Shown: positions 8,676-17,332 of the stretch, piece by piece | How the letters are laid out: each line of letters begins with the position of its first letter | Position numbering within the stretch: the first letter of the stretch is position 1 | NCBI GenBank assembly: GCA_030604135.1 | Contig: JAUVWL010000010.1 | Coordinates: 1-64,000, forward strand | Source of the DNA: Burkholderiales bacterium | Lineage (GTDB): Bacteria; Pseudomonadota; Gammaproteobacteria; Burkholderiales; Burkholderiaceae_C | Direction of reading: 5' to 3' | Length of the DNA stretch: 64,000 nt | Program-made: the position numbers and the translations under genes | The notes under the pieces: generated by a model | Databases searched by the model: none | The model's input: only the letters and a program-made list of their open reading frames with translations | Told to the model about the DNA's origin: nothing

Positions 8676-9587
8676 TTATTGAAGCCTCGGGTTGAGCGCG
8701 TCGCGCAGCCAGTCGCCCAGCAGATTGACGGACAAGGCGATCAGCACCAGCATGGCGCCAGGGAAAATGGTGATCCACCACTCGCCCGAGAACAGGTAGT
8801 CGTTACCGACCCGGATGAGCGTGCCCAGCGACGGTGACGTCGGGGGCGCCCCCACACCGAGGAAGGACAGGGTGGCCTCGGTGATGATCGCGGTGGCCAC
8901 CTGAATCGTGGCCAGCACCAGCACCGGACCCATGACATTGGGCAGCACATGGCTGTGCATGATGCGCAAGGGCGCCACACCGGTGACGCGGGCTGCCTGC
9001 ACGTACTCCTTGCTGCGTTCGACCAGGGTCGAGCCCCTCACGGTGCGGGCGTACTGGACCCATCCGGTCAACGAGATCGAAATGATCAGCACGCCGAAGG
9101 CCAGGGTTTCATGCGCGTTGGGGAACATGGCCCGACCAACACCCGCAATCAGCAGGGCCACCAGAATGGCCGGGAACGACAGCATCACGTCGCACAGGCG
9201 CATCAGGACGGCATCGATCCAGCCGCCCAGGAAGCCCGCCAGCAGACCAAAAAGAACGCCCACCACGACAGACAGGACCACCGATGCGAAGCCGACGGCC
9301 AGCGAAATCCGTGCGCCGTACATCAGGGCCGAGAGGATGTCGCGCCCCTGGTCGTCGGTTCCCAGGAAAAACTCGCGACTGCCCTCGGCATGCCATGCTG
9401 GCGGCAGGCGGGCATTCGACAACTCCAGCGTGGCCAGGTCGAACGGGTTGTGCGGCGCGACCCAGGGCGCAAACAGTGCGCAGAAGATGCACACAAAAGC
9501 GATCAGGGCCGCCACGATGGCAGTTGGAGAATGCAGAAAACTGTGGCCGACATCGCTGTCGGCCCAGCGTCTAACAGTGGCAATCAA
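8676..9587 (-). CDS. dppC: peptide ABC transporter, permease (DppC type)
   Basis: A 303-residue inner-membrane permease with about six membrane segments, starting with a hydrophobic stretch at residues 24-46. The N-terminal OppC-type segment carries FFLGTDDQGRDILSALMYGAR. The ABC-permease EAA-type coupling region reads EYVQAARVTGVAPLRIMHSHVLPNV. It forms the translocation channel with the dppB-like protein encoded about 3 kb upstream in the same operon. The gene begins 174 bp after the second solute-binding protein, and a hairpin lies in that spacer. Confidence 0.9.
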   Translation of the reverse strand: MIATVRRWADSDVGHSFLHSPTAIVAALIAFVCIFCALFAPWVAPHNPFDLATLELSNARLPPAWHAEGSREFFLGTDDQGRDILSALMYGARISLAVGFASVVLSVVVGVLFGLLAGFLGGWIDAVLMRLCDVMLSFPAILVALLIAGVGRAMFPNAHETLAFGVLIISISLTGWVQYARTVRGSTLVERSKEYVQAARVTGVAPLRIMHSHVLPNVMGPVLVLATIQVATAIITEATLSFLGVGAPPTSPSLGTLIRVGNDYLFSGEWWITIFPGAMLVLIALSVNLLGDWLRDALNPRLQ

Positions 9588-9714
9588 GTGAAGACTCTTT
9601 CAGAAAAAGGATCGAATCCCGGGTGAAAACAGGTTGTAGACGCCGGCCAGTCCGGACGCAGCCTGCCCGTTTCAGTTCGAGTGCGCCTCCGCCATGTCGG
9701 GCCCCGTGGGTTCA

Positions 9715-9746
9715 CCACAGCGAAACCCTGGTGGATTTCGCTGCGG
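9715..9746 (-). promoter_or_regulatory. intercistronic hairpin after the second binding-protein gene
   Basis: CCACAGCGAAA (9715-9725) pairs with TTTCGCTGCGG (9736-9746) at 10 of 11 positions around a 10-nt loop. It starts 16 nt past the stop codon of the second binding-protein gene and has no U-run after it. It is therefore more likely an mRNA-stabilising or partial-termination element than a full terminator. Confidence 0.55.
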
Positions 9747-9761
9747 CCGGGCAGCCTGGTG

Positions 9762-11339
9762 TCACTTCATCGAGATATAGCGGAAAGGCATGAAATTGTC
9801 GGCACGCTGCTTGAGGGTCACGTTGTTGGCCACACCCCAGGCCAGGGCCTGCTGGTGCAGAGGCAAATGCCCGATGTCGTCGGCGTGGATCTTGAAAGCC
9901 TCGCTGATCATGGCCTGACGCTTGGCAGGATCGGTCTCGGACTGGATCTTCAGCGTGAGTTCATCCACCTTGGGGTTGCAATAGGAACCCAGGTTGAACT
10001 GGCCGGCGCCCTTGTCATCCACGCAGCGCATCAGGGAATTGAGCGGGTTGTGGGCGTCGTAGGTGCCGGGGGTCCAGCCCAACAGGTAGAAGCTGGTGTC
10101 GCGGCGCAGGATCTTGGGGAAGTAGGTCCCCTTGGTCTCGGCCTGCAGGTTGACCTTGACACCGATGCGCGCGAGGTTGGCGGTCACGGCCTGACAAATG
10201 GCGCCATCGTTGACATAGCGGTCATTCGGGCAGTTCATGGTCACCTCGAAACCGTCCGGATATCCGGCATCGGCCAGCAGTTTCCTGGCCGCGTCGGGAT
10301 CATAGGGCAAGCGGGTGTTGAGTGCGGGATCGAATCCGTTGATGCCCGGCCCCACCATCAGCGCCGTGGGGTTGGAAGCACCACGCATCACTGTGCGCTG
10401 GATGCCGTTGATGTCGATGGCCTGGTAGAAGGCCTGACGCACCCGCTTGTCCTTGAACGGATTCTTGCCCTTGACGTTCGAGAACAGCAGCTCATCACGT
10501 TTCTGGTCCATGCCCAGGAAAATGGTGCGAAGCTCGGGCGCCTGCAGCACCTTGAGACGGCCCCCTGCGTTGATGCGGGCCACATCCTGCAGTGGCACCG
10601 GCTCGATGACATCGACCTGACCCGAAAGCAGCGCGGCCACACGGGTGGCGTCATTGCCGATCGGTGTGAACTCCACGTTCACCACGTTGCCTTCGATCTT
10701 GCCCCAGTAGTTGCCATTGCGCACGAAGCTGGTTTTCACGTTGGGCTGGCGCTCACGCAGGCGATACGGTCCGGTGCCATTGGCCCGGAACGAGGCGGCG
10801 TTTTCGATACCCTTGCGCCGGTCCACCGGACGCATGGCCTGGTTTTCCTCGGCCCACTGCTTGCTCATGATGTAGACCAGCGAGATCACGTCAGGCAGGA
10901 TGGGAAACGGTGCCTTGGTCTCAATCTCGATGGTGTGGCTGTCGATCTTGCGGACCGCCTGAATGTCGTTGGTGTAGCTCTTCATGTCGGAGCCGTCGCC
11001 AGAAGCACGCTCGAACGAGAACAGCACATCGTCGGCCGTGAAGGGTTTGCCGTCGTGGAACTGCACGCCCTTGCGCAACTCGAATCGCCAGACCGTGGGC
11101 GAGGTCTGTTTCCAGCTGGTGGCCAGACCAGGGACCAGCGCCAGATCGGCATTGCGGTCCACCAGCGGCTCGTACACATTGCCGGTGACGCTCAATTGCA
11201 GCGATTCATTGAGGGAATGCGGGTCCATGGACAAGGCGTCACCCTGGTTGCCGATGCGCACGGTCTGGGCCATGGCCGTCCCGGCCGTGACCAGGATGGC
11301 GGACACCAGAACGCTGGACAGTGTCTTCCTGAAGTTCAT
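9762..11339 (-). CDS. peptide ABC transporter, periplasmic solute-binding protein (second of two)
   Basis: A 525-residue family-5 extracellular solute-binding protein. A Sec signal peptide of about 24 residues ends in TAMA-Q. The mature part begins with the usual lobe (RIGNQGDALSMDPHSLNESL) and contains the family core WRFELRKGVQFHDGKPFTAD and the later RQAFYQAID segment. It should deliver peptides or a similar ligand to the permease pair in the periplasm. The operon has a second binding protein 2.3 kb upstream whose N-terminus and overall length are similar but whose sequence is clearly different. This suggests two ligand ranges feeding one transporter. Confidence 0.9.
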   Translation of the reverse strand: MNFRKTLSSVLVSAILVTAGTAMAQTVRIGNQGDALSMDPHSLNESLQLSVTGNVYEPLVDRNADLALVPGLATSWKQTSPTVWRFELRKGVQFHDGKPFTADDVLFSFERASGDGSDMKSYTNDIQAVRKIDSHTIEIETKAPFPILPDVISLVYIMSKQWAEENQAMRPVDRRKGIENAASFRANGTGPYRLRERQPNVKTSFVRNGNYWGKIEGNVVNVEFTPIGNDATRVAALLSGQVDVIEPVPLQDVARINAGGRLKVLQAPELRTIFLGMDQKRDELLFSNVKGKNPFKDKRVRQAFYQAIDINGIQRTVMRGASNPTALMVGPGINGFDPALNTRLPYDPDAARKLLADAGYPDGFEVTMNCPNDRYVNDGAICQAVTANLARIGVKVNLQAETKGTYFPKILRRDTSFYLLGWTPGTYDAHNPLNSLMRCVDDKGAGQFNLGSYCNPKVDELTLKIQSETDPAKRQAMISEAFKIHADDIGHLPLHQQALAWGVANNVTLKQRADNFMPFRYISMK

Positions 11340-11394
11340 GCAAGTGCTCCTGCTGTGGATGGATGGCGGTTGAAGAAGTCAGATCGGGTAGGCA

Positions 11395-12609
11395 TCAGGT
11401 GGGCGGCAAAGGCATGCCCCGCTCGATCAGGCTGGCATGGAGTGCGGCGCCCAGGGGCAGGATGTCGTCGTTGAAGTCGTATCGGGTGTTGTGCAGCATG
11501 CAACTGCCCTCTCCGCCCTGCCCCAGCCGCAGGTAGGCGCCCGGCTTGACCTGCAGCATGAAGGAGAAGTCTTCAGCGCCCATGCTGGGCTCCATCTCCC
11601 GATCGACGTGGTCTTCGCCCAGCAAACCCTCGGCCACATCGGCGGCAAACCGGGCCTCCCGGTCGGTGTTGATGGTGGCGGGGTAGATGCGTTCGTAGTT
11701 CAGGTGGACCGAGGCGCCCAGCCCCAGGGCCACGCCCGAGCAGACCTCGTGCAGGCGTCGCTCGACCATGTCCTGGACGTCTGGATTGAAGCTCCGGACA
11801 GTGCCGACCAGAACAGCCTTGCCCGGTACCACACTGAAAGCCGCCATGTCGCCCGCGTGCATGGCACACAGGCTGATGACGGCGCTGTCGATGGCCCGCA
11901 CATTGCGAGAGACAATGCTTTGCACGGCGGTGATGATGTGCCCCGCCACCAGCACCGGGTCGACCGTGAGGTATGGGTGGGCGCCGTGACCACCCTTGCC
12001 GGTGATCTCGATGGTGATGCGGTCGGCCGCCGCCATCATCGGGCCCGGGTTGACCCCCACCGTACCCGGACGCATCTGCGGCCAGTTGTGCATGGCATAG
12101 ACCGACTCGACCGGAAAGCGCTCGAACAGGCCATCCTCGATCATGGCCTTGGCGCCGGCGAACCCCTCTTCGCCTGGCTGGAAAATCAACACCGCCGACC
12201 CATCGAACTGTCGCGTCTCGGCCAGGTAGCGGGCGGCACCCACCAGCATGGCGGTGTGGCCGTCGTGGCCACAACCGTGCATCATTCCGGGGCGGGTCGA
12301 GCGCCAGGCAAAGTCGTTCTGCTCGGTGATGGGCAGCGCGTCCATGTCGGCCCGCAGACCCATCATGCGGCCGCTGTCCCGTCGCACCCCGTGAACGACA
12401 CCGACCACGCCGGTTCGTCCAATGCCGGTGTGAATTTCGTCGACCCCGCAGACCTTGAGCGCCTCCACCACACGCTGGGCCGTGTAGTGCTCTTCGAAGC
12501 CGAGTTCAGGGTGGGCGTGCAGGTCACGCCGGAACGAAGTCAGTTCCGGATGCAGGGCCGATATGTGGGCAAACGCGCGGCCGTGGGCCTTGATGCGGGG
12601 TGCAAGCAT
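11395..12609 (-). CDS. M20-family amidohydrolase (hippurate hydrolase-like)
   Basis: A 404-residue zinc-dependent M20D amidohydrolase. Metal-binding motifs are GLRADMDALPI, MHGCGHDGHT, FQPGEEGFAGA and GAEDFSFML. A dimerisation/lid domain lies in the middle (about 190-300). Family members remove an acyl or aroyl group from an N-terminal amino acid (hippurate, N-acyl amino acids) or cleave small amides in the cytosol. It is embedded in a peptide-transporter operon, 7 bp after the dppB-like permease. It therefore probably processes the imported substrate, which may be an N-blocked amino acid or dipeptide. No signal peptide is present. Confidence 0.9.
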   Translation of the reverse strand: MLAPRIKAHGRAFAHISALHPELTSFRRDLHAHPELGFEEHYTAQRVVEALKVCGVDEIHTGIGRTGVVGVVHGVRRDSGRMMGLRADMDALPITEQNDFAWRSTRPGMMHGCGHDGHTAMLVGAARYLAETRQFDGSAVLIFQPGEEGFAGAKAMIEDGLFERFPVESVYAMHNWPQMRPGTVGVNPGPMMAAADRITIEITGKGGHGAHPYLTVDPVLVAGHIITAVQSIVSRNVRAIDSAVISLCAMHAGDMAAFSVVPGKAVLVGTVRSFNPDVQDMVERRLHEVCSGVALGLGASVHLNYERIYPATINTDREARFAADVAEGLLGEDHVDREMEPSMGAEDFSFMLQVKPGAYLRLGQGGEGSCMLHNTRYDFNDDILPLGAALHASLIERGMPLPPT

Positions 12610-12615
12610 GGTTGG

Positions 12616-13599
12616 TCAATGCCCCCCACCGGCACGCTCGACGCGCAAACGGGGATCGACAGCAAAGTAGAGCAGATCAACGATGAGGTTGATCACGACA
12701 AAGATCAGCGCGATCAGGCACAGGTAGGCCGCCATGACAGGGATGTCGGCAAAGGTCACGGCCTGGATGAACAGCAGACCCATGCCCGGCCACTGAAACA
12801 CCGTCTCGGTGATGATGGCAAAGGCAATCAGACCCCCCAATTGAAGGCCGGTGATCGTCATCACGGGCACGAGGGTGTTTTTCAGCGCGTGACCGAAATG
12901 CACCGCCCGGTTGGTCAGGCCACGGGCCCGGGCAAACTTGATGTAATCGGTGCGAAGCACTTCCAGCATCTCGGCACGCACCAGACGCATGATCAGTGTC
13001 AGTTGGAAAATGGCCAGGGTGATGGCCGGCAAGGTGATGTGATGCCATCCCTTGGCCGTCAGGAGCCCGGTACTCCACCAGCCAATCTGCGTGACCTCGC
13101 CACGCCCGAAACTCGGGAACCAGCCCAGGTTCACTGCAAACACCAGGATCAGCAGAATACCGATCAGGAAGGTGGGCAGAGAAACACCCAGCAAGGACAC
13201 GGTCATGAAAACCTGGCTCAGGAATGTGCCGCGCTTGAGGGCGGCATACACCCCCATGGGGATGCCAATGACCAGGGCCAGGCCGGCCGCCACCAGAGCC
13301 AGCTCCAGCGTCGCGGGAAAGCGCTCGGCGATGAGTCGCGAAACCTTGGCACCCTGGCGCAGGCTCAAACCAAATTCGCCCTGGACCGCATTGCCCAGAA
13401 AAGCCGCGAACTGGTAGAAGAAGGGTTTGTCCAGACCCAGGTCACCCCTGAGCTCACGGATCTGTTCCGGCGTGGCATCCTGACCAAGCAGGAAGACCAC
13501 CGGATCGCCGACGTACTGGAACAGCATGAAGGCGATGAAGGCCACGCTGACCATCACGATCAGTGCCTGGACCAGCCGCCGCAGAATAAAAGCGAACAT
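12616..13599 (-). CDS. dppB: peptide ABC transporter, permease (DppB type)
   Basis: A 327-residue inner-membrane permease with the OppB-type N-terminus (FILRRLVQALIVMVSVAFIA) and about six membrane segments. The EAA-type coupling motif is DYIKFARARGLTNRAVHFGHAL. It pairs with the dppC-like permease. It is separated from the upstream binding-protein gene by 58 bp, within which a perfect 11-bp hairpin lies. It is followed almost immediately by the M20 amidohydrolase gene. Confidence 0.92.
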   Translation of the reverse strand: MFAFILRRLVQALIVMVSVAFIAFMLFQYVGDPVVFLLGQDATPEQIRELRGDLGLDKPFFYQFAAFLGNAVQGEFGLSLRQGAKVSRLIAERFPATLELALVAAGLALVIGIPMGVYAALKRGTFLSQVFMTVSLLGVSLPTFLIGILLILVFAVNLGWFPSFGRGEVTQIGWWSTGLLTAKGWHHITLPAITLAIFQLTLIMRLVRAEMLEVLRTDYIKFARARGLTNRAVHFGHALKNTLVPVMTITGLQLGGLIAFAIITETVFQWPGMGLLFIQAVTFADIPVMAAYLCLIALIFVVINLIVDLLYFAVDPRLRVERAGGGH

Positions 13600-13616
13600 G
13601 AATGTGCAATGAATAA

Positions 13617-13644
13617 CGGGTCGCCCAAACAGCTGGGCGACCCG
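13617..13644 (-). promoter_or_regulatory. intercistronic hairpin after the first binding-protein gene
   Basis: A perfect 11-bp stem, CGGGTCGCCCA (13617-13627) with TGGGCGACCCG (13634-13644), has a 6-nt loop. It lies between the first binding-protein gene and the dppB-like gene. There is no U-tract on the minus-strand side. Such structures often protect the upstream message and keep permease levels below binding-protein levels. Confidence 0.7.
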
Positions 13645-13657
13645 TGACAGACCGAGG

Positions 13658-15241
13658 TCAGTTTACCTTGATCAGGCGCCAGTCCAGACGGTTGTCAGCA
13701 CGGTGCACCACCTCGACGTTCTGCTTCATCGCCCAGGGAATGATCTGGTTGTGCAAGGGGATGTGGGCCACATCGTCGTTTTGCAGCTTCAGGGCTTCGG
13801 TCAGCAGGGGCAGGCGCACCGAAGGATTGGTTTCGGTCTTGGCCTTGTCGATCAGCTCGTCCATCTTGGCGTTGCTGTAGCGACCCACGTTGTAGTTGCC
13901 GTCACCACCTTCACCCGGCGAGCGCACCAGCGACTGCAGGCTGTAGAGCGCATCAAACGTCGGCACACCCCAGCCGAGCATGTAGATGCTGGCCTCATGC
14001 CGCTGAATCATGGGGAAGTAGGTGGCCAACGGAAGCGTGCGCAGCTTGGCACGCACCCCGATGCGCGCCCACATGGCGGTCACCGCCTGGCAGATCGCCT
14101 CGTCCTGGATGTAGCGGTTGTTCGGGCAGGCAAAGTCCACCTCGAAGCCGTCCTTGTAGCCGGCGTCGGCCATCAGCTTCTGTGCCGCCGCCACATCGAA
14201 AGGAAAGCGCTGGTGGATGGCTTCGGTCCATCCGGCCACCTGGGGTGCCACCAGCGCACCGGTGGGCTGGCCAAGGCCACGCAACGTGACACGTGAAATG
14301 GCGTTGATGTCGATGGCCTGGTAGAGCGCCTTGCGAACGCGCTGGTCCTTCAGCGGGTTCTTGCCCTTGACGTCGCTGCCGGGCAGCTCGTCGCGGTACT
14401 GGTCCATGCCAAAAAAGATGGTGCGGTTCTCGACACCATCCATGACCTTGAGACCACTTGTGTTGCGGATGCGGGGCAGGTCCTGCGGACTGGGATCGAG
14501 CACGAAGTCAACTTCGCCGGACAGCAGGGCCGCCATGCGCGTGGCCACGTTGCGCACCGGCGTGTAGACAATCTCGGTCACATTGCCTTCCATATTGCCC
14601 CACCAGCCGGGGTTGCGGGTCAACACGATCTTCTGATCGGGCTGCCACTCCTTGAGCATGAACGGGCCCGTGCCGTTGGCATTGCGGTGGGCAAAGTTTT
14701 CGTCCTGGGTCTTGATGTCCTTGGGTTCCACCGAGTTGTTCTTTTCGGCCCAGGCCTTGCTCATCATGCGCAGTTCGGTCATCTGGTTGATCAGGACCGG
14801 ATTGGGACCGCCGGTGAAGATGTCGATGGTGTTGTCGTTCACCTTCACCACCCGGGTGATGCCCTGGGTGTAGACGGTGAAGTTCGAGGTCTTGGCCATC
14901 GCCCGCTCCAGGGAGAACACGGCGTCGTCGGCGGTGAAAGGACTCCCGTCATGGAACTTGACACCTGTGCGCAAAGTCATGCGCAACTGCGTGGGCGACA
15001 CCTGGGTCCAGCCCGTGGCCAGCAGAGGCTCGGGCTTGAAGGTCCGGCTGTTGTAGTAGACCAGCGACTCGTAGACCGAGGCATGGACGCCATTGGCCAG
15101 GGCGTTGTTCTGCGAGTGGATATCCCAGGTCGGGATGTCGCTGGCGCTGGTCCATTTGAAGGTCTTGGCCTGCGCCAGCCCCATTCCCAGCGAGAGGGCG
15201 GCGCCCAGGACCACGGCACGCATTGTCACGGAGTGATTCAT
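13658..15241 (-). CDS. peptide ABC transporter, periplasmic solute-binding protein (first gene of operon)
   Basis: A 527-residue family-5 solute-binding protein, the promoter-proximal gene of the transporter operon. The chosen start (15241) gives a signal peptide of about 30 residues, ending AQA before KTFKW. An in-frame upstream start at 15274 would put a charged, aromatic stretch ahead of the signal peptide and is less likely. The core motif is LRTGVKFHDGSPFTADDAV, followed by the RKALYQAID segment. It is homologous to the other binding protein of this operon, sharing motifs throughout. It probably binds peptides or peptide-like ligands in the periplasm. Confidence 0.9.
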   Translation of the reverse strand: MNHSVTMRAVVLGAALSLGMGLAQAKTFKWTSASDIPTWDIHSQNNALANGVHASVYESLVYYNSRTFKPEPLLATGWTQVSPTQLRMTLRTGVKFHDGSPFTADDAVFSLERAMAKTSNFTVYTQGITRVVKVNDNTIDIFTGGPNPVLINQMTELRMMSKAWAEKNNSVEPKDIKTQDENFAHRNANGTGPFMLKEWQPDQKIVLTRNPGWWGNMEGNVTEIVYTPVRNVATRMAALLSGEVDFVLDPSPQDLPRIRNTSGLKVMDGVENRTIFFGMDQYRDELPGSDVKGKNPLKDQRVRKALYQAIDINAISRVTLRGLGQPTGALVAPQVAGWTEAIHQRFPFDVAAAQKLMADAGYKDGFEVDFACPNNRYIQDEAICQAVTAMWARIGVRAKLRTLPLATYFPMIQRHEASIYMLGWGVPTFDALYSLQSLVRSPGEGGDGNYNVGRYSNAKMDELIDKAKTETNPSVRLPLLTEALKLQNDDVAHIPLHNQIIPWAMKQNVEVVHRADNRLDWRLIKVN

Positions 15242-15574
15242 TGCTTGACACCTGAAATAAAAATGAACATCCAAGGACTATGCAACAAATGTTCCCGGTC
15301 GGCCCATCGGACTTACCCGCAGGCCATGGGCACGACGTCCCCCAGGCGTCAGACCACAGGCGGCCCCGTCAGCCTTCCGACAGGCTGGGGCCAGTTCTGT
15401 CCCGGTGCTTGAGCACGGGCAGGAGGCCCTGAGGCCCGATGCACCGGCCTGGAAGTTCGCTCCTCCCCCGCTTGGGGCATGCAGATCCCAAATGCTTGAT
15501 CAAGAATGCGGCTCGATGGAACTTGGCATCAGGACGACAGTGGTCCCTGAGCCGGTCTCGACAGGAAGGACATG
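15242..15574. other. intergenic region with two small hairpins, no gene seen
   Basis: This 333-bp divergent region must hold the promoter of the peptide-transporter operon (minus) and that of the HhH-protein gene (plus). Two stem-loops stand out: GGCCCC...AGCC with GGCTGGGGCC (15362-15392), and CCC-GTGC-TTGA-GCACGGG (15401-15419). No convincing -35/-10 pair was identified on either strand, and the short open frames are not gene-like. Confidence 0.4.
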
Positions 15575-15943
15575 ATGAAAGCACAAATCTTGCGCTGCCT
15601 GGGCGTCTGGTTTCTGGCGTGCTGGGCGGGCGCGGCCCTGGCCGCCATCGAAGTCAACCAGGCCAGCAGCGACGATCTTGAAAGCATCAAGGGCATCGGT
15701 CCCAGCACCGCGCAGCGAATACTGCAGCAACGTCGACAAGCGGCTTTCCGAGACTGGGCCGACTTCATTGTGCGGGTGCCGGGCATCGGCGATCGGCGCG
15801 CCGCCCAACTGTCCGACCAAGGCCTGCGGGTTCGGGGCGAGGCCTTTGAGCTCCGGCCACCAACACCCGCGACGCCCAAACCACCCATCGGCTACGCGCC
15901 AAGAACCCAGACTGCCACTGGTTCAAGACCTACCGCACCTTGA
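15575..15943 (+). CDS. ComEA-like helix-hairpin-helix DNA-binding protein
   Basis: A 122-residue exported protein. A signal peptide (residues 1-23, ending ALA before AIEVNQAS) is followed by a helix-hairpin-helix pair of the ComEA type (IEVNQASSDDLESIKGIGPS, then VRVPGIGDRRAAQL). The 30-residue tail is Pro/Thr-rich. ComEA proteins bind incoming double-stranded DNA in the periplasm during natural transformation. A stand-alone short version like this is also common in bacteria not known to be competent. The second of two adjacent ATGs was chosen because AAGGA (15566-15570) is at a better distance. A strong bidirectional terminator follows. Confidence 0.8.
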   Translation: MKAQILRCLGVWFLACWAGAALAAIEVNQASSDDLESIKGIGPSTAQRILQQRRQAAFRDWADFIVRVPGIGDRRAAQLSDQGLRVRGEAFELRPPTPATPKPPIGYAPRTQTATGSRPTAP

Positions 15944-15975
15944 ATTGGCAGCGGCAGATCAAAGGAACAGGGACG

Positions 15976-16010
15976 AAAAAAAAACCACCCGCAAGACGGG
16001 TGGTTTTTTT
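15976..16010. terminator. bidirectional intrinsic terminator
   Basis: The stem CCACCCG (15985-15991) pairs with CGGGTGG (15997-16003). It is flanked by a nine-A run on the left and a seven-T run on the right, so it can end both the HhH-protein transcript (plus) and the first porin transcript (minus). It lies between these convergent genes. Confidence 0.9.
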
Positions 16011-16035
16011 GCCGGGGCCAGGCCCCGATCGAGCA

Positions 16036-16980
16036 TCAGAACGAGTGCGAGACACCCACACCAAAACGGCTCTTCACGCCATCGTAGAAGTCGACAGCGT
16101 TGTTGTTGTCCTTGCGGAAGCCGGTGTACACCGAGGTGCGCTTGGACAGCGAGTAGTTGGCTGCGACACCGAAGCTGCTGCCACGGGGACCACCGTCGAG
16201 CTTGGTCGATGCGTAGCCTGCAGACAGTGTGAGGGCGTCGGACAGGGGAACATCCACGCCCAGGGACACATCGGTGAAGTCGGCGGTCACGCCCAGTGCA
16301 TCCAGCTTGGACTTGGCCACGCCGGCCAGCAGCTTGGCAGCGCCAAAGTCATACGTGGCCTGCAGCAAGGTGTACTTGATCGAACCGATGTCGGCCTTGT
16401 CCTGCTGGTAGGCCACACCCACGTACACCGGGCCACCTTCGTACTTGACATGGAAGGCGTTGGAACGCAGGTTGTCGTCAGCGGGGTCCTTGAAGCTGGC
16501 GCTGATGGCACCGCTCACACCACCAAACTCGGGCGTTGCGTAGTACAGGCCCTTGTTCGGATTCCAGTTGTAGACGTTGTAGCTGAACCAGATGTTGGTG
16601 GGAGCCAGCACCGAGTCGAACACGGGGTTGGTGAGGTAGGCCACGTCATCGTAGGCCGAGCCGGTCTTGCCCAGCTTGATTTCACCGAAACCACCACTCA
16701 GGCCCACCCAGGCCTGACGGTCAAAGCCGCCGCTGGTGCTGCCGTTGGTCAGGTCAACGCTCTGCTCGAAATTGAAGTTGGCGTTCAGGCCACCACCCAG
16801 GTCCTCACTGCCCTTGACGCCCCAGCGGCTGGTGCTGACACCGCCCGAGGTCATTTGGGTGCTGACACCGCTGTCCTTGTGGATCACCACATCGGCAATG
16901 CCGTACAGCGTGACGCTGGACTGGGCGGAAGCGGCCGTGACAACGGCGAGGGAAGCCAGAGCAATCAGGGACTTTTTCAT
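16036..16980 (-). CDS. outer-membrane porin (Omp32/OmpC-like, gram-negative porin family), copy 1
   Basis: A 314-residue trimeric beta-barrel porin precursor. The signal peptide is MKKSLIALASLAVVTAASAQ, with cleavage after ASA. The mature N-terminus SSVTLYGIADVVI is the usual first strand of Burkholderiales porins. SRWGVKGSEDLGGGLNANF and FGEIKLGKTG are family landmarks, and the chain ends in the required terminal Phe (GVSHSF) for barrel assembly. It should allow passive diffusion of small, probably anionic, solutes across the outer membrane. A paralogous porin gene lies directly upstream in the same direction, separated by 352 bp. Confidence 0.93.
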   Translation of the reverse strand: MKKSLIALASLAVVTAASAQSSVTLYGIADVVIHKDSGVSTQMTSGGVSTSRWGVKGSEDLGGGLNANFNFEQSVDLTNGSTSGGFDRQAWVGLSGGFGEIKLGKTGSAYDDVAYLTNPVFDSVLAPTNIWFSYNVYNWNPNKGLYYATPEFGGVSGAISASFKDPADDNLRSNAFHVKYEGGPVYVGVAYQQDKADIGSIKYTLLQATYDFGAAKLLAGVAKSKLDALGVTADFTDVSLGVDVPLSDALTLSAGYASTKLDGGPRGSSFGVAANYSLSKRTSVYTGFRKDNNNAVDFYDGVKSRFGVGVSHSF

Positions 16981-17332
16981 GTAATCACCTTGTGGAGAAA
17001 GTTGGAGGAAAACTGTTCAGTGGCCACTTGCTGGTTTGATCACTGACCCGTGAGTCAGTTTAGCGAGAGTTGGGGCGCGCCCTCGGGCAAACCCTTGGAT
17101 TGAGCTGTTGAAAATGCAAAAAAACAACACCACGATCACCACGCGCACGACCCAACCCATGATCCGAAGCAAACTTCGAGCCAGACGGGGCGATTTCAAG
17201 ATGCCGCAGCCGCCCGACCTCACCGCACAGGAAAACACCCACCCACCAGGGCAAACAAAAAAGAACCCGCTGCATAACTGCAGCGGGTTCTTGAGGTTTT
17301 CCAGATCACAAGCTGGTCAAGCCAGCGGATGA
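16981..17332. other. intergenic region between the two porin genes
   Basis: This 352-bp stretch holds the porin-2 terminator at its right end (17257-17292) and must hold the porin-1 promoter and leader on the minus strand. Apart from an A/C-rich patch near 17100-17160, nothing else gene-like is seen. A 73-codon open frame on the minus strand (17017-17238) lacks supporting features. Confidence 0.5.
17257..17292 (-). terminator. intrinsic terminator of porin copy 2
   Basis: AAGAACCCGCTG (17261-17272) pairs with CAGCGGGTTCTT (17281-17292), a 12-bp stem with an 8-nt loop. On the minus strand it is followed by a U-run (A-run 17257-17262 on plus). It lies 41 bp beyond the stop codon of porin copy 2. 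Confidence 0.9.

Noticed and set aside
9681..11474. A 597-codon plus-strand open frame opposite the second binding protein.
   Set aside because: The minus strand has a signal peptide and family-5 binding-protein motifs throughout; the plus frame has none.
11437..13647. A 736-codon plus-strand open frame opposite the M20 and permease genes.
   Set aside because: It is antisense to two genes with full family motifs. Its translation is low-complexity and His/Gln-rich, typical of a shadow frame in GC-rich DNA.
17017..17238. Small minus-strand open frame (73 codons) between the porins.
   Set aside because: No ribosome site, no family features, and it lies in the expected porin-1 promoter region.
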